Shown one piece after another: positions 44,189-54,499 of a stretch of 64,000 bases of DNA (position 1 is its first letter; each line of letters starts with the position of its first letter). The notes below the pieces were generated by a model that was given only the letters and a program-made list of their open reading frames with translations, had not been told where the DNA came from and ran no database searches. This DNA is from Liopterus haemorrhoidalis (taxonomy: Eukaryota > Arthropoda > Insecta > Coleoptera > Dytiscidae), in contig OZ020622.1 in NCBI GenBank assembly GCA_963971575.1, positions 30,348,301 to 30,412,300 of the forward strand. Direction: 5' to 3'. The translations under genes and the position numbers were made by a program.

Positions 44189-44326
44189 CTTTCAGAGGCA
44201 TCCTTGTCATCAATATTCCCACATATAGTTAATTCTTCCATACATTCGTCTTTAGAAGTTCCTGGTAAAGGTGTTGACATTGAGAAAGATTCTTTATTAG
44301 ATGAAAGTTCGTTATTAGAAGATTCA
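44189..44326 (-). CDS. Mutator/YqaJ gene, exon 1 (first one found)
   Basis: 138 nt, open in the phase required by the next exon, with an acceptor ttttttag on the right (44327-44328) and the donor GTAAGA on the left (44183-44188). It encodes a Ser/Glu/Asp-rich segment (SSNNELSSNKESFSMSTPLP, then ELTICGNIDD), probably a disordered N-terminal linker. The last codon is split AG/C and is completed by exon 2. It starts mid-codon, so at least one more 5' exon existed; I could not see it between 44330 and 46500. Confidence 0.65.
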
Positions 44327-45897
44327 CTAAAAAATTAACTAAATATATATAGATGTTTACTAACATAAACAGTAAACCAGTGGCATCCGCTAGACTTGCC
44401 TTCCATTAAAAATAATAATAATAATAGAAAATAAAATTTAAAAAAAAAAATAATAAATCAAAAAGATTTAGGTAAACCTTCAAAAATACATCAAATTATG
44501 CTTTATACAAATTTTTGTCTTAGGCTTCGTTTATTAATTATGTATTTTTAAAAATTTCGGATCGAAACTTCCGGTTTCGGATCTTTATAAAAAACAATAG
44601 GCTCCTTCTCAATTAATAGGAGAATTTTTTAGTACCAGAACGAACTCTCTAAGTTGAACCGTTCTTGAATTATCGTAATACACACACAGACACACACATA
44701 CAAACGCACGAGCGCACGCACGCACGCTCGCACGCATGCACGCTCGCACGGACGCATGCACGCACGCTCGCACGGACGCATGCACGCACGCTCGCACGCA
44801 CGCACACACTCAATACTCAGATTTTAGGAGGTGAGGAACTTTTTTTGTTTGTTTAATCAATTTACTTTTTACCAAGGGCGCCAAATACATTGCTACGGCT
44901 CTGATTATATACCAAGTTTGAGAAAAAAATTGTTTCTGGGGTACACTTCGCCGCGGGATGCGAAGTATCAAATAATATAATAGTGCAAAGCAATAATACT
45001 CTTCGCAACTGGGTTTATATATTATTTTATTCACTACTAGCACATTTATTAGTTCGTTTTAATATAAATCATAAAGTAAAATGTTTGAAACAAATGCTTG
45101 ATTTTGGAACTATCAAATTCACGTGTATTTCAAATGGACGAAAAATTCTGTTGTTTTATTATTTACTACTAGTAAATAATAAACCATTATGAACTACTAA
45201 TGACCAACATCAATTTCTCAGATTAAAAACACGGTACTTAATGGTATTTTCTAAAGCTAGTAGATTATTCACTATAAGGAATATTATTCACTCTACCGTC
45301 GTCCAGTAACCTTGTCATGATTATAGGGCAAATGTTGCATTAAGTGGGGGTAGTTAGTTTCGTTTTTTTTTTCTTGTATGGGATGTGCCTGAGATGCAAA
45401 ATCCAAGTTTTCGACCTCGGCAGCCCTCCGGAACACTTTTGAATATCTCAAAAACTGCAAAATTTTCGCACTTTTTTCGGTTTTTTCCCCATTTTGACCA
45501 TAAAGGAGCACGTTTTCGAGAAACACCACACTATGAATTTAAACTAGATTAAAAAATTTTAAACTAGATTAAATTTGCTACAATTTAAGACCAAAATGGG
45601 CTTGACAGCTCTAATAGTTTCCGAATTACAGCTTTACAAAATTTGAAAAAATCTCCAAACTTGAAAATTTTATGCTAATTTTCATGTTTCATCATATACA
45701 ATTGTCTTTATATCTTCAATAACCTGTCTAATATGAATCAGTGAAGTAAACATTTATTTAATTTAACATTTTGAAGGAGGTGGGGAGGAGGGGGAAAGGG
45801 TGGGATGGGTGGAAGGAGTCACTGTTCACAAACGACTGAAATTGAAAAACAAAATATATTTCACACATTATATAAAATAAAAATTGTAAAAGAAATT
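44327..45897. other. Non-coding interval with CA/CG-rich simple repeats
   Basis: 44680-44815 is a (CA)n and gcacgcacgctcgcacgga-type simple repeat; ORFs on both strands there are artefacts. Otherwise AT-rich DNA with duplicated words (ttaaactagatta near 45540) and no recognised gene. A minus-strand ORF at 45293-45529 has no family resemblance I can name. Confidence 0.55.
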
Positions 45898-45978
45898 TTA
45901 ATAATGTTCTTTTCTCCTCTTTGAGGGACCAGGGCCAAGAAAATCCGCCAAACCGTCTTCTTCATCGTCCTCAATCGC
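45898..45978 (-). CDS. Possible terminal coding exon of an unknown gene
   Basis: An 81-nt minus-strand frame follows a good acceptor, tttttatttcag (45979-45990), and reads AIEDDEEDGLADFLGPGPSK then RRKEHY and TAA at 45898-45900. The acidic stretch followed by a basic tail, the GC-rich codon use against AT-rich flanks and the clean splice site suggest a real last exon. I do not recognise the protein. Upstream exons would lie to the right, where the LTR elements begin at 46569; none was seen up to there. Confidence 0.35.
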   Translation of the reverse strand, partial: AIEDDEEDGLADFLGPGPSKRRKEHY

Positions 45979-46143
45979 CTGAAATAAAAATTATATATTC
46001 AATATCCCAAGGTAAAACCTTGTCATGAAGTCCTAATATAAATACAACGCACATGAAAGTTGATAAGCATTAATAAATAGAAGTAATGGTATCTATAACA
46101 TGTGGGTAAATATTAATTTTTATAAATAATTGTAACTTTCAAC

Positions 46144-46400
46144 CAGAGCTGTAAAATTAGATTACGATTACATTTTGATAACGATTACTCAAGTAATCGT
46201 AATCAAAACTTTGAGTACGATTACTCGAGTAATCGTAAATATTCTTGATTACCATTACAAATAATCAGAAAGTAATTGATTATTTGATTAGATTACTTGA
46301 CTACTTTAAGATTACTCAAAAGTAATCGAAAGTAATTTGAATTATTTTTAGATTACTTCTTGATTACTTTAGATTACTTTCAAATTACTTGAAAAGAATC
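46144..46400. mobile_element. hAT-like terminal region rich in GATTAC/GTAATC
   Basis: cagagctgtaaaattagatt at 46144 looks like a hAT end and is followed by many direct and inverted gattac words, as in subterminal transposase-binding regions. The other end and a target duplication were not found; the LTR element at 46569 may have separated it. Confidence 0.45.
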
Positions 46401-46568
46401 GAACAGTATTCGTGGATTATAGTTAGCCATGGATTTGCCAGCCACTAACCAGCACGGCACGGTATATCGTACAGCGGATCAAATCAAGTACCGCAGTTGG
46501 ATAAACTGCATGCTTTTTACAGATAATGTCAAAATGCAACATATTTAAACATAATTTATATTATTTTT

Positions 46569-46708
46569 TGTCATATATCATATGTGCAGATTGTTGTTAT
46601 AACTTGTCCTGTAACAATTCCATTTAGTTTTCAATAAACGACTGCACGCCAGTCTCTTACCAACTACCAACAGACTATCATTAACGAACCTTAACATAAA
46701 ACATTACA
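46569..46708 (+). repeat. Element 1 left LTR
   Basis: 140 bp, TG...CA ends. Contains the possible polyadenylation signal aataaa in ttttcaataaacgactgc and matches the right LTR base for base by eye. Confidence 0.93.
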
Positions 46709-46726
46709 TGGCGCAGCCGGTAGTGG
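46709..46726 (+). promoter_or_regulatory. Element 1 primer binding site
   Basis: tggcgcagccggtagtgg directly after the LTR resembles the tRNA-Ser type site (tggcgcagtcgg) used by Mag and other gypsy elements. Confidence 0.75.
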
Positions 46727-46814
46727 AAGTTGGTATAAAATATAAATTACAGTAAAAATTACTAAAGCGTTGATTATTAAAGTAAAATAAATATAAATAA
46801 ATAAAAAATTCAAC

Positions 46815-47390
46815 ATGACGGATCGCGAACGTGCGTTGGCGCCAATGGATCTAAATGGCAATCTAAAAGAAAATTGGCGAAAGTGGCGTCAGTGTTATGA
46901 AATTTATATCATCGCTAGTGAGACGGACAAAAAACCGGAAAAAGTGCAGAGTGCAATACTTCTACATTATATCGGTGAGCAGTGCATAGACATTTATAAT
47001 ACTTTTACGTTTCCAAACAATTCGGATCGTAAAGTATCAGAAATTTTGCAAAAATTTGAGGATTATTTTATTCCTAAAGCAAATCAGACATTCGAGAGAT
47101 ATAAATTTTTCACACGTGTACAAAGCAATATCGAAAGTGTGGACCAGTATGTTACACAATTAAAATTGCTGGCAAGTAATTGTGAATTCGGTGACCTAAA
47201 AGACAGTTTGGTGCGAGATAGACTAATTTGTGGCATGAAAGATGCAAAAGATCGGGAAAAATTGTTGCAAAATCAAAAATTAACTCTCGAGAAAGCAGTG
47301 GAAATTGCCGTACCGCCCAAATTTCCAGTGAGCAGTCCAGGCAAATCGCAACAGGCTCCAGCAACGAAATTCCCAAGGTCTCGGAAATAG
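46815..47390 (+). CDS. Element 1 gag (capsid part)
   Basis: ATG at 46815 opens a 191-codon frame. It reads ENWRKWRQCYEIYIIASE (retrotransposon gag motif), ILLHYIGEQCIDIYNTF, YFIPKANQTFERYKFF (conserved FxPxxNxxxERYxF pattern of Mag-type gag), SVDQYVTQLKLLASNCEF and LVRDRLICGMKD. It forms the capsid of the virus-like particle. The frame ends at 47390, while the knuckles and protease are in another frame from 47435, so either a mutation or a programmed shift separates them. Confidence 0.88.
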   Translation: MTDRERALAPMDLNGNLKENWRKWRQCYEIYIIASETDKKPEKVQSAILLHYIGEQCIDIYNTFTFPNNSDRKVSEILQKFEDYFIPKANQTFERYKFFTRVQSNIESVDQYVTQLKLLASNCEFGDLKDSLVRDRLICGMKDAKDREKLLQNQKLTLEKAVEIAVPPKFPVSSPGKSQQAPATKFPRSRK

Positions 47391-47434
47391 GTATGGTCAA
47401 AAGATGACGAGGTCAACAAACGTCACAGGCACCG

Positions 47435-47852
47435 TTGTCCAGAACGAGCATGAGCAGAACTGTGCAACAGAGCGCAGATGCAACAAAATGGCGCGACAAC
47501 ATCAGAAAGGTGTGTAGAAAGTGCGGGAAAAAACACGAGTTCAAACAATGTCCTGCATATGGGCATAAGTGTTTTAAATGCAAAATGATGAATCACTTTA
47601 CGAATTGTTGTGTAAATAGAAACATAAATTCAATTGATTGCGAAACTGATGTAAATTATGATATTTATGTTGGTTCAATTTCTAAAAAAAAGGATAGTGA
47701 AGATTGGAATGTTGATTTGAAAATTAATAATACTAAAATTAAATTTAAATTAGACACGGGAGCACAAGTAAATTGCTTACCACTTCATATTTTTCAGAAA
47801 TTGAATATTAAAAATCAATTGATTACGAATGTAAATAAAAATCTAATAACAT
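47435..47852 (+). pseudogene. Element 1 zinc knuckles and protease, interrupted
   Basis: Two CCHC-type knuckles (CRKCGKKHEFKQCPAYG and CFKCKMMNHFTNCC) are followed by an aspartic protease start with LKFKLDTGAQVNCLPLHIFQ; DTGA is the catalytic triad. The protease is split at 47853 by LTR element 2, with acat duplicated, and resumes at 54496. Confidence 0.9.
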
Positions 47853-48861
47853 TGTAAGGGAGGTAATTTTGGTATTATTTCATAAATAAAATTTCATAAA
47901 TAAATTCAGTATAATCATTCAATGAGAGTAAAACATTTAATCTGGTAAACGATACAAAAATAATCTATTGCTTGGAAAGGGCATTTAAGATAGCGGTAGA
48001 TTTGTTTATTATTTTAACTTGACACTTTGTCAAGGGAACATGGAATCGTAAATTATTGTGTTAAATAAATATACGTCAACCATAAGCACATAAATAATAA
48101 TTAAATTCTGTCTGAGATAAATTTGATGATTCGGCTATTTTCTAATGGGATATTATCTGAGTTATCACCAATAAATTATGAATTTTAAGATAGTACAATA
48201 CAGATAATCAAGAGGTGTTAAATGACATTTAACAGTTGGGCGATATAAGCATTTTTAGGGTGGTCGCATTTTGAAGCACTTGATGTTAAACCGTCATAAC
48301 GTTAAGATGTTTAAGAGAGTTGAGCTTAAACCGTCGTAAAGTTAAGTCATGTTTTGGAGTTGGTTTTTAAGAGTCATGGGTTAGAGACATTTGGGGTGTT
48401 CGGTTAGACTAGTAAAATGTAACAAGTAATTCCGTATGAACGTTAGTGTAGTGCCCAGCTATAGACATGTGAGAGACAAATGGTTGTAGAGGATGTCAGT
48501 CAGGACTGTGGTGTCCAGTGGTTAAATTAATGTTTGGTGTAAAGTGTGTCTAGTGTGTGTGACTGTGTTTTTGGATTTAGCTGTATCGACGTAATTGTAA
48601 GTCTATTGTAATTAGTGTAAATATTTAAACCTTAATCGTAATTAAAGTAGGTTAGCTAAAATGTTGAGTTTAAATGAAACAACCCATAATCCTTCCAAGA
48701 ATCATAGCAACCAGCTAGCGGACTAATAGGGGGGGTCCAGACTTGATCCGCTCGCAAGTCTTGGAACCCATAATGTGAGGGATGTACAGAGTAAGTACAA
48801 ATGTAAAAAATAAATCAGCCAACCGTGACATTTCATTATTTATATATCGTAGTCCCCCACA
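47853..48861 (+). repeat. Element 2 left LTR
   Basis: 1,009 bp. Contains long non-coding U3-like sequence with a duplicated taaaccgtc.taa.gttaag motif near 48290-48345. It differs from the right LTR at a position near 47966 (g/a) and one near 48686 (a/t). Confidence 0.93.
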
Positions 48862-49534
48862 TTATTTGGTTGTCAGGTGTGTTACTTGAGAATAGTTTTG
48901 TTGTTTAAGAATAGTATAAATATAATTTTATGTTAGGTGTTTTACGTAGGGATAGAGTAACCGCATAAATGGTTATCGAGTGTGATTTTTTTTCGTGAGG
49001 TATTGGGAATATTGGATAATTAAATGTATTCGCTTGAGAATAATCAGTGTTTTGGTTTGAGAAAATTCGTAAAGGAATTAGAGTTAATGCGAAATAATGA
49101 TAATAATGAGGATTAGATTTTTATTGAGAATTAGGCACAATGGGTTGTATTAGAATTTTGAGAATAACCCATATGAGGTGTAAAATTCTTTTAATATATG
49201 AGTAAATAGTTAGTTCTTTCAAGTAAGTTTAGTAAAGATTGCGTAATTATGAGTAATTTAGTGTTGAGATTAAAACTATTCTTAAGTACTGGCTGCTTCG
49301 CTTATGATTCTTTGGGATAGAATGAGGTTTTTAAATGCAAACAAATAATAATAGAGTACCGTACCGCGTTAATAAAAAAAATTAAAATACAATTTAAAAT
49401 AATTATCTAAAATTAAATTGATAAATTCATAAAATAAGAATGAAATTTCTAAAATAATTAATATTTCTACGACGATAATTAATAGTTCACATAGATTTTT
49501 TTTTCATATTAACGGATTGAGATAAATAATCGAA

Positions 49535-50578
49535 ATGGCAAATAAACAGACTCCAGTAGTACAGGCACAAGCTGCCTTACCTCCAGTTCAGCATACAACT
49601 ACATGTGTTGCAAATATATCAATTGGATCAGTTCCACGATACAATGGTAAATCAGATGTTGAAGATTTTATTGATGAGTTTGAGTGTATTGCATTAATAG
49701 CAAAATGGACAGACTACGAAAAAGTAATAATGGTACGCACGCATTTACATGGAGAAGCGAAAAAACTTTTAAAATCGGAGCCTTCATTAACTCGTACAAG
49801 TACAACATGGGATCAAATTAAAAAAGCATTAATAAGAAGATTTAAAGGCGTAGAAAATACGGAAGCGGAAGATATGGAAGCATTTTATACTATTCGGCAA
49901 AATTCAAACGAATTGGTAGAAGAATTCAGAGTAAGAATTAAAATAGCGGGATTAAAGCTTCTTAGAAAATCCGAAGATGTAAATGAAAATAATTTTTTAG
50001 TTGATAAATTAAGGCATGACCTCAAAGTATGTTTTATTAACGGATTGATTCCATCAATAAAAAGCAAACTAATGTTTGCAGAACCGAAAAATTTTGAAGA
50101 AGCTGTAGAAATCGCGTTAAGAGTGGAAGATATTAACAACAAAATTTTTAAAACTGAGCAAAAAATTTGTCATTCTAAAAATAAACCATTTACATGGGTT
50201 CAACGACCATCACAGCAGGTACCTCCTAAGGGTAGGTCATATTACAGAAAAACATCTGGAAATGGTTGTAATTTTTCAAATAATAGAGTGGGTCAACAAA
50301 AATTTTACAACAGAAGTCAAAACACGAATTTTGCGTTTAAACGTAATAATAGAAGGTATAAACAAAATTATCACCGCAATTATAGAAATCAAGAAAGAAA
50401 TTATGACAAAAATTTTAAGCGTAGATTTTGGTCAGAAGATGATCGTATGGTGAGATCGTATTCCGAAATTATGTGTTTTAAATGTAGAAATAAGGGACAT
50501 TTTGCGAAAAATTGTAAGTCGCATTTAAACTTCAACCGGCTCTCTCTAATTCGCTCCGTAGGGGGTGCCGACCAATAA
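49535..50578 (+). CDS. Element 2 gag with C-terminal CCHC knuckle
   Basis: 347 codons, intact. N-terminal YNGKSDVEDFIDEFECIA, KVIMVRTHLHGEAKKLL, TWDQIKKALIRRFKG, AFYTIRQNSNELVEEFRVRI: a Ty3-type capsid domain at about residues 35-200. A basic, Asn/Arg/Tyr-rich stretch at 215-310 precedes the knuckle CFKCRNKGHFAKNC near 318-331. The stop overlaps the next ATG as TAATG at 50576-50580, a layout that allows reinitiation or a frame change for protease. Preceded by a ~670-bp leader after the left LTR (48862-49534) without ORFs. Confidence 0.9.
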   Translation: MANKQTPVVQAQAALPPVQHTTTCVANISIGSVPRYNGKSDVEDFIDEFECIALIAKWTDYEKVIMVRTHLHGEAKKLLKSEPSLTRTSTTWDQIKKALIRRFKGVENTEAEDMEAFYTIRQNSNELVEEFRVRIKIAGLKLLRKSEDVNENNFLVDKLRHDLKVCFINGLIPSIKSKLMFAEPKNFEEAVEIALRVEDINNKIFKTEQKICHSKNKPFTWVQRPSQQVPPKGRSYYRKTSGNGCNFSNNRVGQQKFYNRSQNTNFAFKRNNRRYKQNYHRNYRNQERNYDKNFKRRFWSEDDRMVRSYSEIMCFKCRNKGHFAKNCKSHLNFNRLSLIRSVGGADQ

Positions 50579-51210
50579 TGAATAATGCGGAGAATGTAGT
50601 AATAACGAGAGTTTGCGATGATAGGAAAGAAGGATGTCGTAACATCTTTGAAGTTAGATTAGGAAATAGGACTAAACATGTGTTATTAGATACAGGAGCG
50701 GAATTATCACTTATAAGCGAGAATAACGTGAATACATTTAATTGCAAGAGAATAAGTGGTCGTGAAGTAAATTTAATAGACGTACAAGGAAATAGAATAC
50801 CACATTTAGGATGGACACAAGCTGAATTGATAATTGGGAATAGGAATAATAAAATTAAACATAATTTTTTAATCGTTAAATCTATAAATACACAAGTAGA
50901 TTTATTAGTGGGCATGGATTTCCTACAACAGAACAGAGCTAAGATCAATTTTGAAGATAGTACTATTAATATTAACGGAATAAAATTGTCGCTAATAAAT
51001 GAGTTAGAATATAATACGAAGAAAGAAATATTAAGAGAAAATAACGCAGAAGAAAATATATACAGAGATAATGATGAAGAAAGAGATGTATGCAGCGAAA
51101 ATAATACTCAGAGAAGTGTTAATCAACGTGTTGACGAGCGATGGAATAAATCTCAGAAGAAACGTGTGAGATTTAAATTAGATGCAGAAGTCCAAGAGGA
51201 CAGCGATTAG
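50578..51210 (+). CDS. Element 2 aspartic protease ORF
   Basis: 210 codons. HVLLDTGAELSLISENNVN carries the DTGA active-site triad near residue 38; then VNLIDVQGNRIPHLGWTQAE and VDLLVGMDFLQQNRAKINF, the closing LLGMD-type block. A charged Asn/Glu/Arg-rich extension follows. A TAG at 51208-51210 ends it, but the same frame continues open from 51217 to 51558. Confidence 0.88.
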   Translation: MNNAENVVITRVCDDRKEGCRNIFEVRLGNRTKHVLLDTGAELSLISENNVNTFNCKRISGREVNLIDVQGNRIPHLGWTQAELIIGNRNNKIKHNFLIVKSINTQVDLLVGMDFLQQNRAKINFEDSTININGIKLSLINELEYNTKKEILRENNAEENIYRDNDEERDVCSENNTQRSVNQRVDERWNKSQKKRVRFKLDAEVQEDSD

Positions 51211-51216
51211 AAGCGT

Positions 51217-51718
51217 GTGGAGCAAGAAAGGGAACGAAAGCAGATTTTTGAAGAATGTATGGAAGAAGAAGTAATTAAAGAAGACTGGGTCGATACCTCA
51301 TCTACAGAGAACGAAAGGAAGTGCACGTCCTTAGTTCGCTTATCTGAAAGAGTTGAGATACCAGCCAGGTCCGAATGTATTACAAGTGGTCATTTTGAAA
51401 GGAATGCATACCTTTCAGATGATATGTTATTAGAACCAGCAGAAGTTCCGTTTCAAGGTGTTTTAATCGCAAGAGTCGCATGCAAAGCTGCAAAGAGTGT
51501 ACCCGTAAGAATAATAAATGTTTCTACGGAAAAAAATTATTCTACAGAAAGGCACTAAAGTGGGATATTTAACGCCAATCGAGAAACCAGCGCAGGACCA
51601 TCACAGTTTTGGATGCAACGGTGAGAAGAGGCAAATAAGAAGAGTTAGTGCGAAGAATGAGATTTTGCAAGAAATTGATTTAAATCACTTAATAGATGAT
51701 GAGAAAAAAAAAAAATAG
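51217..51718 (+). pseudogene. Element 2 segment between protease and RT, frame-broken
   Basis: 51217-51558 continues the protease frame (VEIPARSECITSGHFER, LLEPAEVPFQGVLIARVACK), and 51518-51718 continues it after a shift (ILQKGTKVGYLTPIE, NEILQEIDLNHLIDDEKKKK). This matches the stretch that normally leads into gypsy RT. The RT itself does not follow: the frame ends at an A run near 51715. Confidence 0.75.
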
Positions 51719-51789
51719 TTGTTTTAAGTACAAAGTTTAGCGACATATTTAAATCTGAGAAACTAAGTCAAGATTCAGCGAAGAAGGCA

Positions 51790-52359
51790 AGAAATAAAAG
51801 TTATGTTCTAGGAGACAAAGTGTACATGTTAAGTCCACCTGTGTTATCAAGAGAACTAGCACCGAAATTACTGCCAAAATGGCTAGGTCCATTTCGTATT
51901 ATTAGAGTTTTAGGTCCGGTTAATTATGAAATCAGAGAAATCTATGGAAATAAGACTCACAAAGTACATGTAAATAAATTAAAACCGTGTAAAACGTTAA
52001 TATCAAGCGAGAGTGATAGTACGAGTAATGATGAATCAAACGACGAACAAATTAATGACAATTATTTAGATAATATTAAAAATAAACGTAATAATAATAA
52101 TAATGATAGTGAATATAAACCAAATAATAAAACAATGGATTGTTACGAACATTCTAGTGAAGAAGAAAGTCCGTATCTTGAACTTTTATTACCAGTAAGA
52201 CGAGATAATATTAATGAACATTTAAATGAAAGTGTTAATGATGAAGTAGAAATCGCAGTGAATGATCCAGAGACATTAATACCTGTAAATTCGCCTAGAT
52301 TAACTAGATCACGTGGTGCAGCGCCAAATAACCCGTGGATTTATAAAGACAGAGTGTGA
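51790..52359 (+). pseudogene. Element 2 integrase C-terminal tail
   Basis: LGDKVYMLSPPVLSRELAPK, LLPKWLGPFRIIRVLGP and NYEIREIYGNKTHKVHVNKL are the C-terminal SH3-like end of Ty3-type integrases (KL.P.W.GPF.I......Y.I). An acidic, Asn/Ser-rich extension follows to TGA at 52359. Directly upstream, where RT to integrase core should be (about 2.5-3 kb), there are only about 70 bp. Confidence 0.85.
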
Positions 52360-53470
52360 AACAAAAACATTTAAATAAAAGACTTTGCAAAATAATTCGT
52401 GAAAGACAATAATTAATAATTTAAGTGCGATATTGGAACCATAAAAGACTAAAATTGTGTTACAAACTGTCAATTTCAATGTAGGTGATCAACTTGTCAA
52501 CAACAAGAAGAAGTGTTGTGTAGTGCAAAAAGAATAGTGTGTGAAAATAGTGTTTAGTTTTAAAGTAGATTAAGTACATAATCAGGTAAAATGGAAATCA
52601 ACTTTATTTCACCAAACATCATGGGAGGCGAAATAATATTTTTTAAGAGGAGTTAACGAGAAAGATGAAAAATTAATAAATAAATTTTATTTTTATTTTT
52701 TGTTTATTGAATATGAAGTAAATTTAAAGCAGGAATATTTAAAAATTTAGCGTAAATTTTCTCGGTAACCCAGAGTTTGAATCCATTTTAAATGATTTAA
52801 TGGTAAAAATTATTTTTGAATTGAATTTTTTATATTTGATTTTTGTGTTTATTTTTATGTTTTGTGTTGACATTTTTGAGAATTATTTTAGGGCATTGTT
52901 ATTTTTATGCTTTTTGTCGATTTTTTTTGTTGTCTGTAATTTTGAAATTTATTTTGAGAATTTTTTTAATGTTTTGTGTAATTTTTTTTTGTCTTTAATT
53001 TTGAAATTGAATTTAGAGAACTTTCTTTTCAAATGTTTTCTTTCATTTTTGTGTTTATGTATTGATTGAATGCAATTGTTTTTCAATGTTTTATTGTAGT
53101 TTATTTTACATTTATATGATTTGAATATTTTTATAAGTTTAGTTACATTTTATGTTCTTCTGATTCTTTTTTAGTGTATTTATTTATGCGAGAATTACTT
53201 GTTGTACCGAGGGTTAATTTTTTTTTTTAATTTTTTGAGTTTAAAAATTTGGGGAAATCTACAGACAGAAATTAATTGTATTCGGGAATTTTTTATATTA
53301 TATTTTGATAGAATATTTTGTGAATAATTTAGAGATTTTCAATATTATAGAATTTACGATCTACTGAAGTGAATTTTAATTTTCAAAATTTTGCTTGTTG
53401 GGTTTGTTATTTTTTTTTATTATTTCATAAATAAAATTGATTAATCTATTTGGTAAGATTAACAATTTTA
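52360..53470. other. Element 2 3' non-coding region
   Basis: About 1.1 kb of T-rich sequence between the last ORF and the right LTR. The open frame 52800-53069 is a Phe/Leu-rich by-product of T-rich codons. It is too AT-biased to argue for an env-like protein. Confidence 0.6.
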
Positions 53471-53486
53471 GATAGGAGGGGAGTAA
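53471..53486 (+). promoter_or_regulatory. Element 2 polypurine tract
   Basis: gataggaggggagtaa next to the right LTR. Confidence 0.75.
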
Positions 53487-54495
53487 TGTAAGGGAGGTAA
53501 TTTTGGTATTATTTCATAAATAAAATTTCATAAATAAATTCAGTATAATCATTCAATGAGAGTAAAACATTTAATCTGGTAAACGATACAAAAATAATCT
53601 ATTGCTTAGAAAGGGCATTTAAGATAGCGGTAGATTTGTTTATTATTTTAACTTGACACTTTGTCAAGGGAACATGGAATCGTAAATTATTGTGTTAAAT
53701 AAATATACGTCAACCATAAGCACATAAATAATAATTAAATTCTGTCTGAGATAAATTTGATGATTCGGCTATTTTCTAATGGGATATTATCTGAGTTATC
53801 ACCAATAAATTATGAATTTTAAGATAGTACAATACAGATAATCAAGAGGTGTTAAATGACATTTAACAGTTGGGCGATATAAGCATTTTTAGGGTGGTCG
53901 CATTTTGAAGCACTTGATGTTAAACCGTCATAACGTTAAGATGTTTAAGAGAGTTGAGCTTAAACCGTCGTAAAGTTAAGTCATGTTTTGGAGTTGGTTT
54001 TTAAGAGTCATGGGTTAGAGACATTTGGGGTGTTCGGTTAGACTAGTAAAATGTAACAAGTAATTCCGTATGAACGTTAGTGTAGTGCCCAGCTATAGAC
54101 ATGTGAGAGACAAATGGTTGTAGAGGATGTCAGTCAGGACTGTGGTGTCCAGTGGTTAAATTAATGTTTGGTGTAAAGTGTGTCTAGTGTGTGTGACTGT
54201 GTTTTTGGATTTAGCTGTATCGACGTAATTGTAAGTCTATTGTAATTAGTGTAAATATTTAAACCTTAATCGTAATTAAAGTAGGTTAGCTAAAATGTTG
54301 AGTTTAAATGAAACAACCCTTAATCCTTCCAAGAATCATAGCAACCAGCTAGCGGACTAATAGGGGGGGTCCAGACTTGATCCGCTCGCAAGTCTTGGAA
54401 CCCATAATGTGAGGGATGTACAGAGTAAGTACAAATGTAAAAAATAAATCAGCCAACCGTGACATTTCATTATTTATATATCGTAGTCCCCCACA
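53487..54495 (+). repeat. Element 2 right LTR
   Basis: 1,009 bp, near-identical to 47853-48861. Confidence 0.93.
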
Positions 54496-54499
54496 ACAT

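Larger units (their letters stand above)
24573..44326 (-). pseudogene. Spliced Mutator-like transposase + YqaJ exonuclease gene (>=9 exons)
   Basis: Nine minus-strand exons encode one protein. The first two thirds match the Mutator-like transposase domain of a large, poorly studied insect protein family. The last third matches the YqaJ viral-recombinase (lambda-exonuclease fold) domain seen in the same family. Splice sites are canonical GT-AG at seven junctions, and phase is kept at each, including across a 4.95-kb intron (39239-44188) and a 12.0-kb intron (26601-38607) filled by transposons. Two in-frame stops (26547-26549 TGA, a likely CGA change; 24833-24835 TAA) and an unclear last junction indicate decay. 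No initiating exon was found. Whether the family is a host gene or a mobile element is not settled by this sequence. Confidence 0.82.
47853..54495 (+). mobile_element. LTR retrotransposon element 2, lacks RT and integrase core
   Basis: 1,009-bp LTRs (47853-48861 and 53487-54495, TGTAAGGG...CCCCACA) with two differences seen by eye. A 4-bp duplication, acat, at 47849-47852 and 54496-54499 shows clean insertion into the protease of element 1. A purine tract, gataggaggggagtaa, precedes the right LTR. The interior has gag, protease and the C-terminal tail of integrase, but RT, RNase H and the integrase core are missing between about 51718 and 51790. It must have moved with enzymes supplied by another copy. 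Confidence 0.92.

Noticed and set aside
44609..44856. Cys/His-rich ORFs on both strands
   Set aside because: They arise from CA/CG simple repeats; frames on both strands are open for that reason.
45293..45529. Minus-strand ORF of 78 codons
   Set aside because: No domain, no splice context and no similarity that I can name; treated as chance.
52800..53069. Hydrophobic ORF that could be an env-like or membrane protein of LTR element 2
   Set aside because: Extreme T bias alone gives Phe/Leu-rich frames; no signal peptide plus domain layout, no similarity to any envelope.
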